Below are positions 12,897-14,552 of a stretch of DNA of 14,552 nt, piece after piece. Every line of letters starts with the position of its first letter. Position 1 is the stretch's first letter. The notes under the pieces were generated by a model. It worked only from the letters and a program-made list of their open reading frames with translations, had not been told where the DNA came from and did not search any database. Source of the stretch: CAZXCK01 sp964639225 (lineage in GTDB: Bacteria > Chloroflexota > Anaerolineae > Aggregatilineales > Phototrophicaceae); contig CAZXCK010000114.1 of assembly GCA_964639225.1 (NCBI GenBank), positions 1 to 14,552 of the forward strand, written 5' to 3'. Position numbers and translations under genes: made by a program.

Positions 12897-13034
12897 CTAC
12901 TTGCTGCGGGGCAGGTCGGAGCCGCTCATGAACCGCTTTCGCAGCAGCACGAAGACGAACACCGCCAGCGCGCCGGTGGTGTTCCAGTTGAATGTGACAC
13001 TCCCGACACGGTATGAGCAACGGTCAGGACTCAT
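12897..13034 (-). CDS. Possible small membrane protein or 3' gene remnant (45 codons)
   Basis: This minus-strand frame, ATG to TAG, lies between the URO-D and phosphatase genes. From its fourteenth codon onward nearly every codon ends in G or C (about 30 of 31), as in the neighbouring true genes, while the first dozen codons are mixed. The product has a single hydrophobic segment (GALAVFVFVLL) followed by basic residues (RKRF) and ends SDLPRSK. The ATG follows the URO-D stop by 32 bases but has only a weak GGCGA upstream. It may be a genuine small single-pass protein or the surviving end of a membrane-protein gene whose front was deleted. I do not recognise the family. Confidence 0.3.
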   Translation of the reverse strand: MSPDRCSYRVGSVTFNWNTTGALAVFVFVLLRKRFMSGSDLPRSK

Positions 13035-13066
13035 CACAACGTTCGCCGAGTGTGCAAACCGCAGAT

Positions 13067-14251
13067 TTACCGGTTGGCGATCAGTTCATAACTGCATTGG
13101 TGGGCTTCATCAACGAAGGCATACAACAGTTCCGGGTCGGCGTCAAAGAAGTGATCGGACGGCGACAGGATATAGCCACCGTTTGGCCCGGCTTCCTCAA
13201 AACAGCGTCGTACCTCAGCCCGTGTCTGTTCAGGTGTACAGCCAACGAAAAAGTTATCCTGATCGAAGCCGCCGATCATGCACACCTGGTCACCGATACG
13301 GCGTTTGGCTTCGGCCAGGTTAGTGTCGCCGCCCATCGCGCGAGGGGTGAACGTCTCCATCGCATCGGGTTTCATGCCAGCGATGCGCTCAAGCAGTGGC
13401 ATCATACCGCCGCAGGTGTGATAGGCAATACGCTGGCCGGCTTCGTGGGCGGCGCGGATGATTTCGCTGTCATACGGCGCTACAAACTCATCGAAAATCT
13501 TGGGCGAGATCACCGTAGATGACGCCGTGCCGCCCCCCAGTTCCAGCACATCATAGCGCGCACCCTTCAGCGACTCGACATAGGTCAGTTTGCGCGCCTG
13601 GACAAACTTCAGCAGGGTATGCACCCATTCAGGATCGTCGTAAGTCAGGTAAATCAACTGTTGCAGGTCCATCAGGCAGGTAGCATCCTGCCAGCAGCCC
13701 GGTTGACCGTATACATCAAAACAGGGGATGTGCCCCCGGACGATTCCCCGTTCGCCGAATGCTTCGGCAGCCTGATTAACCGCCTCGACATCGCATTTCG
13801 GCGCAGTCACATATTCCAGAATAACATCCAGGTCTGCGGGCGCCTTCAGCAGATGCTCGGTGACCCAGGTTGTGTATTCGTTTGATTGCAGGACGGTGGA
13901 CAGCTTGCCTTTGGGCGTGACAAACGTATAGCGGACCGTCCTGTACTTCTGGCCAGGAATCTCTTCGCTGTAGATGCGCCACTCATCGGTCGCCACCCGA
14001 TGGCTTTCGAGGAACTCAATGTCGCCCTGTTCCGGGTCGGGGTACTCGCCATTGGTGGCATCATGCATGTGCGGAGTCACCCAGACGATGGCGTCAAATC
14101 CAAAGTGATCGAAGAACTCCTGCGTGCTCATGCCAGTCATCTTTTGCTCGAGAAAGTAAGGCATGACATGGTGTGTGGTCACCGGCAGTCGATCGGGAAT
14201 ACCGCCCGTGAGCGCCGTTAGCATACGTTGTCTGGAAGTCATTTCAGCCAT
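13067..14251 (-). CDS. Uroporphyrinogen decarboxylase (URO-D) family protein, methyltransferase-like
   Basis: This belongs to the URO-D superfamily branch that includes MtaA/CmuA-type cobalamin-dependent methyltransferases, not haem biosynthesis. The opening TSRQRMLTALTGGIPDRLPV (5-24) is typical of that branch, and the RQAGRY-type substrate motif of true HemE is absent. AYHTCGGMMPLL (276-287) carries the His-x-Cys expected to bind zinc, MIGGFDQD (325-332) and GGYILSPSDHFF (358-369) are conserved barrel-end motifs. C338 or C350 could supply a further metal ligand. Length is 394 residues. ATG 14251 is preferred: GGGAAGAG lies about 9 bases upstream. An ATG at 14284 would add 11 residues with a poorer site. 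The methyl donor and acceptor are unknown; no corrinoid-binding partner gene is visible. Confidence 0.87.
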   Translation of the reverse strand: MAEMTSRQRMLTALTGGIPDRLPVTTHHVMPYFLEQKMTGMSTQEFFDHFGFDAIVWVTPHMHDATNGEYPDPEQGDIEFLESHRVATDEWRIYSEEIPGQKYRTVRYTFVTPKGKLSTVLQSNEYTTWVTEHLLKAPADLDVILEYVTAPKCDVEAVNQAAEAFGERGIVRGHIPCFDVYGQPGCWQDATCLMDLQQLIYLTYDDPEWVHTLLKFVQARKLTYVESLKGARYDVLELGGGTASSTVISPKIFDEFVAPYDSEIIRAAHEAGQRIAYHTCGGMMPLLERIAGMKPDAMETFTPRAMGGDTNLAEAKRRIGDQVCMIGGFDQDNFFVGCTPEQTRAEVRRCFEEAGPNGGYILSPSDHFFDADPELLYAFVDEAHQCSYELIANR

Positions 14252-14320
14252 TAACTTTTTCTCTTCCCTAAAAATATCTTGCATTTGCCTGTCGGTTAGC
14301 GATTCTTAGTCGATGGGCGC

Positions 14321-14331
14321 TGTTCTGAACA
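14321..14331. promoter_or_regulatory. Candidate operator in the URO-D leader
   Basis: TGTTC-T-GAACA is a perfect 11-base palindrome located between the TATAAT at 14348-14353 and the URO-D start. A second interrupted match, TGAA (14337-14340) and TTCA (14345-14348), lies just beside the -10. No regulator can be named. Confidence 0.3.
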
Positions 14332-14347
14332 TGGTTTGAAGATTTTC

Positions 14348-14353
14348 ATTATA
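14348..14353 (-). promoter_or_regulatory. Candidate -10 box for the URO-D gene
   Basis: On the minus strand this reads TATAAT, a perfect -10 hexamer, about 97 bases upstream of the ATG at 14251 in an AT-rich patch. The -35 position 17 bases further holds only TTTCGT, so an activator may be required. Confidence 0.45.
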
Positions 14354-14428
14354 CATCACATAGGCGGCGCACGAAACCGGATTACCCGGTGATAACAGGG
14401 CTATCGCAGTAACTACTCAGCATGTCTC

Positions 14429-14539
14429 GTGGGGGCGCTGCCCCCACACCCCCGCAAGGGAGCGAGGCTCCCTTGACCCTCTGCTTTTCGGCGCTTTGCG
14501 CCGAAAAAGGCAAAGTTTTGTCCACTTTTTCAAAAGTGG
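14429..14539. repeat. Array of four consecutive hairpins, dispersed repeat
   Basis: Four stems follow in tandem: 14429-14436 with 14440-14447 (8 bp), 14455-14463 with 14467-14475 (9 bp), 14485-14494 with 14498-14507 (10 bp), and 14522-14529 with 14532-14539 (8 bp, inner pairs strained by the 2-base loop). All have GC-rich arms and 2-3 base loops. The last part (AAAG, TTTTG, ACTTTTTCAAAAG) resembles positions 26-53 at the other window edge. It continues to the window end. Confidence 0.7.
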
Positions 14540-14552
14540 CGGGGTCCGGGGC

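Noticed and set aside
12871..13020. Fifty-residue N-terminal extension of the PP2C protein
   Set aside because: The extension is Arg/His-rich, out of frame with the G/C-third-position signal seen in the 45-codon ORF here, and the PP2C fold starts at the ATG at 12870, which has its own AAGGA site.
13067..14251. Assignment as HemE uroporphyrinogen decarboxylase
   Set aside because: The N-terminal HemE substrate motif (RQAGRY type) is missing and a zinc-type HTC is present.
14391..14400. GATAACAGGG, a partial match to the I-SceI homing-endonuclease site
   Set aside because: Only 10 of 18 bases match contiguously and there is no intron or endonuclease gene nearby.

Overview
The window looks like chromosomal DNA of a GC-rich bacterium. 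Family content (a ROK regulator driving a CUT1 sugar importer with cytoplasmic glycosidases, a secreted propeller-hydrolase, a URO-D-type methyltransferase) and hairpin-rich dispersed repeats in the gaps fit Chloroflexota (Anaerolineae-like). That placement is an impression from family content only; there is no rRNA or marker gene here. I found no tRNA, rRNA, CRISPR array, transposase, integrase or phage gene.

Region 1 (about 70-7795, + strand) is a sugar-utilisation operon: a ROK-family repressor, two CUT1 ABC permeases overlapping by 14 bases, a solute-binding protein, a single-domain GH15 enzyme and a GH31 alpha-glycosidase. Both hydrolases lack signal peptides, so the model is import of an alpha-linked gluco-oligosaccharide (isomaltose/panose type best fits GH15 + GH31) and intracellular cleavage to monosaccharide. 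No transport ATPase gene is present, so the importer probably uses a shared ATPase encoded elsewhere. Stem-loops sit on both sides of the binding-protein cistron.

Region 2 (7796-11003) holds one gene on the minus strand: a secreted 697-residue protein with an apparent seven-bladed propeller followed by an alpha/beta hydrolase with a GHSQG nucleophile elbow, resembling BPSS1187-type hydrolases. Two 69-base inverted repeat copies (62/69 identical by my alignment) lie on either side of it, with further hairpins, including a 16-base exact direct repeat that forms a different hairpin at each end. The gap at 7796-8312 is a dense convergent-termination zone.

Region 3 (11004-14284) has an SDR-family oxidoreductase on the plus strand, convergent with a minus-strand pair: a URO-D-family methyltransferase-like protein and a PP2C-type phosphatase. 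Between these two is a 45-codon ORF with nearly pure G/C third positions and one membrane segment, either a small membrane protein or the 3' remnant of a lost gene.

Both window edges (1-63 and 14429-14539) lie in hairpin clusters that appear to belong to the same dispersed repeat family. The items that most deserve checking are the propeller/hydrolase fusion with its flanking inverted repeats, the ROK regulator that has lost its zinc-cysteine motif, and the 45-codon ORF. I see no clear evidence of a wholly new multi-gene system.
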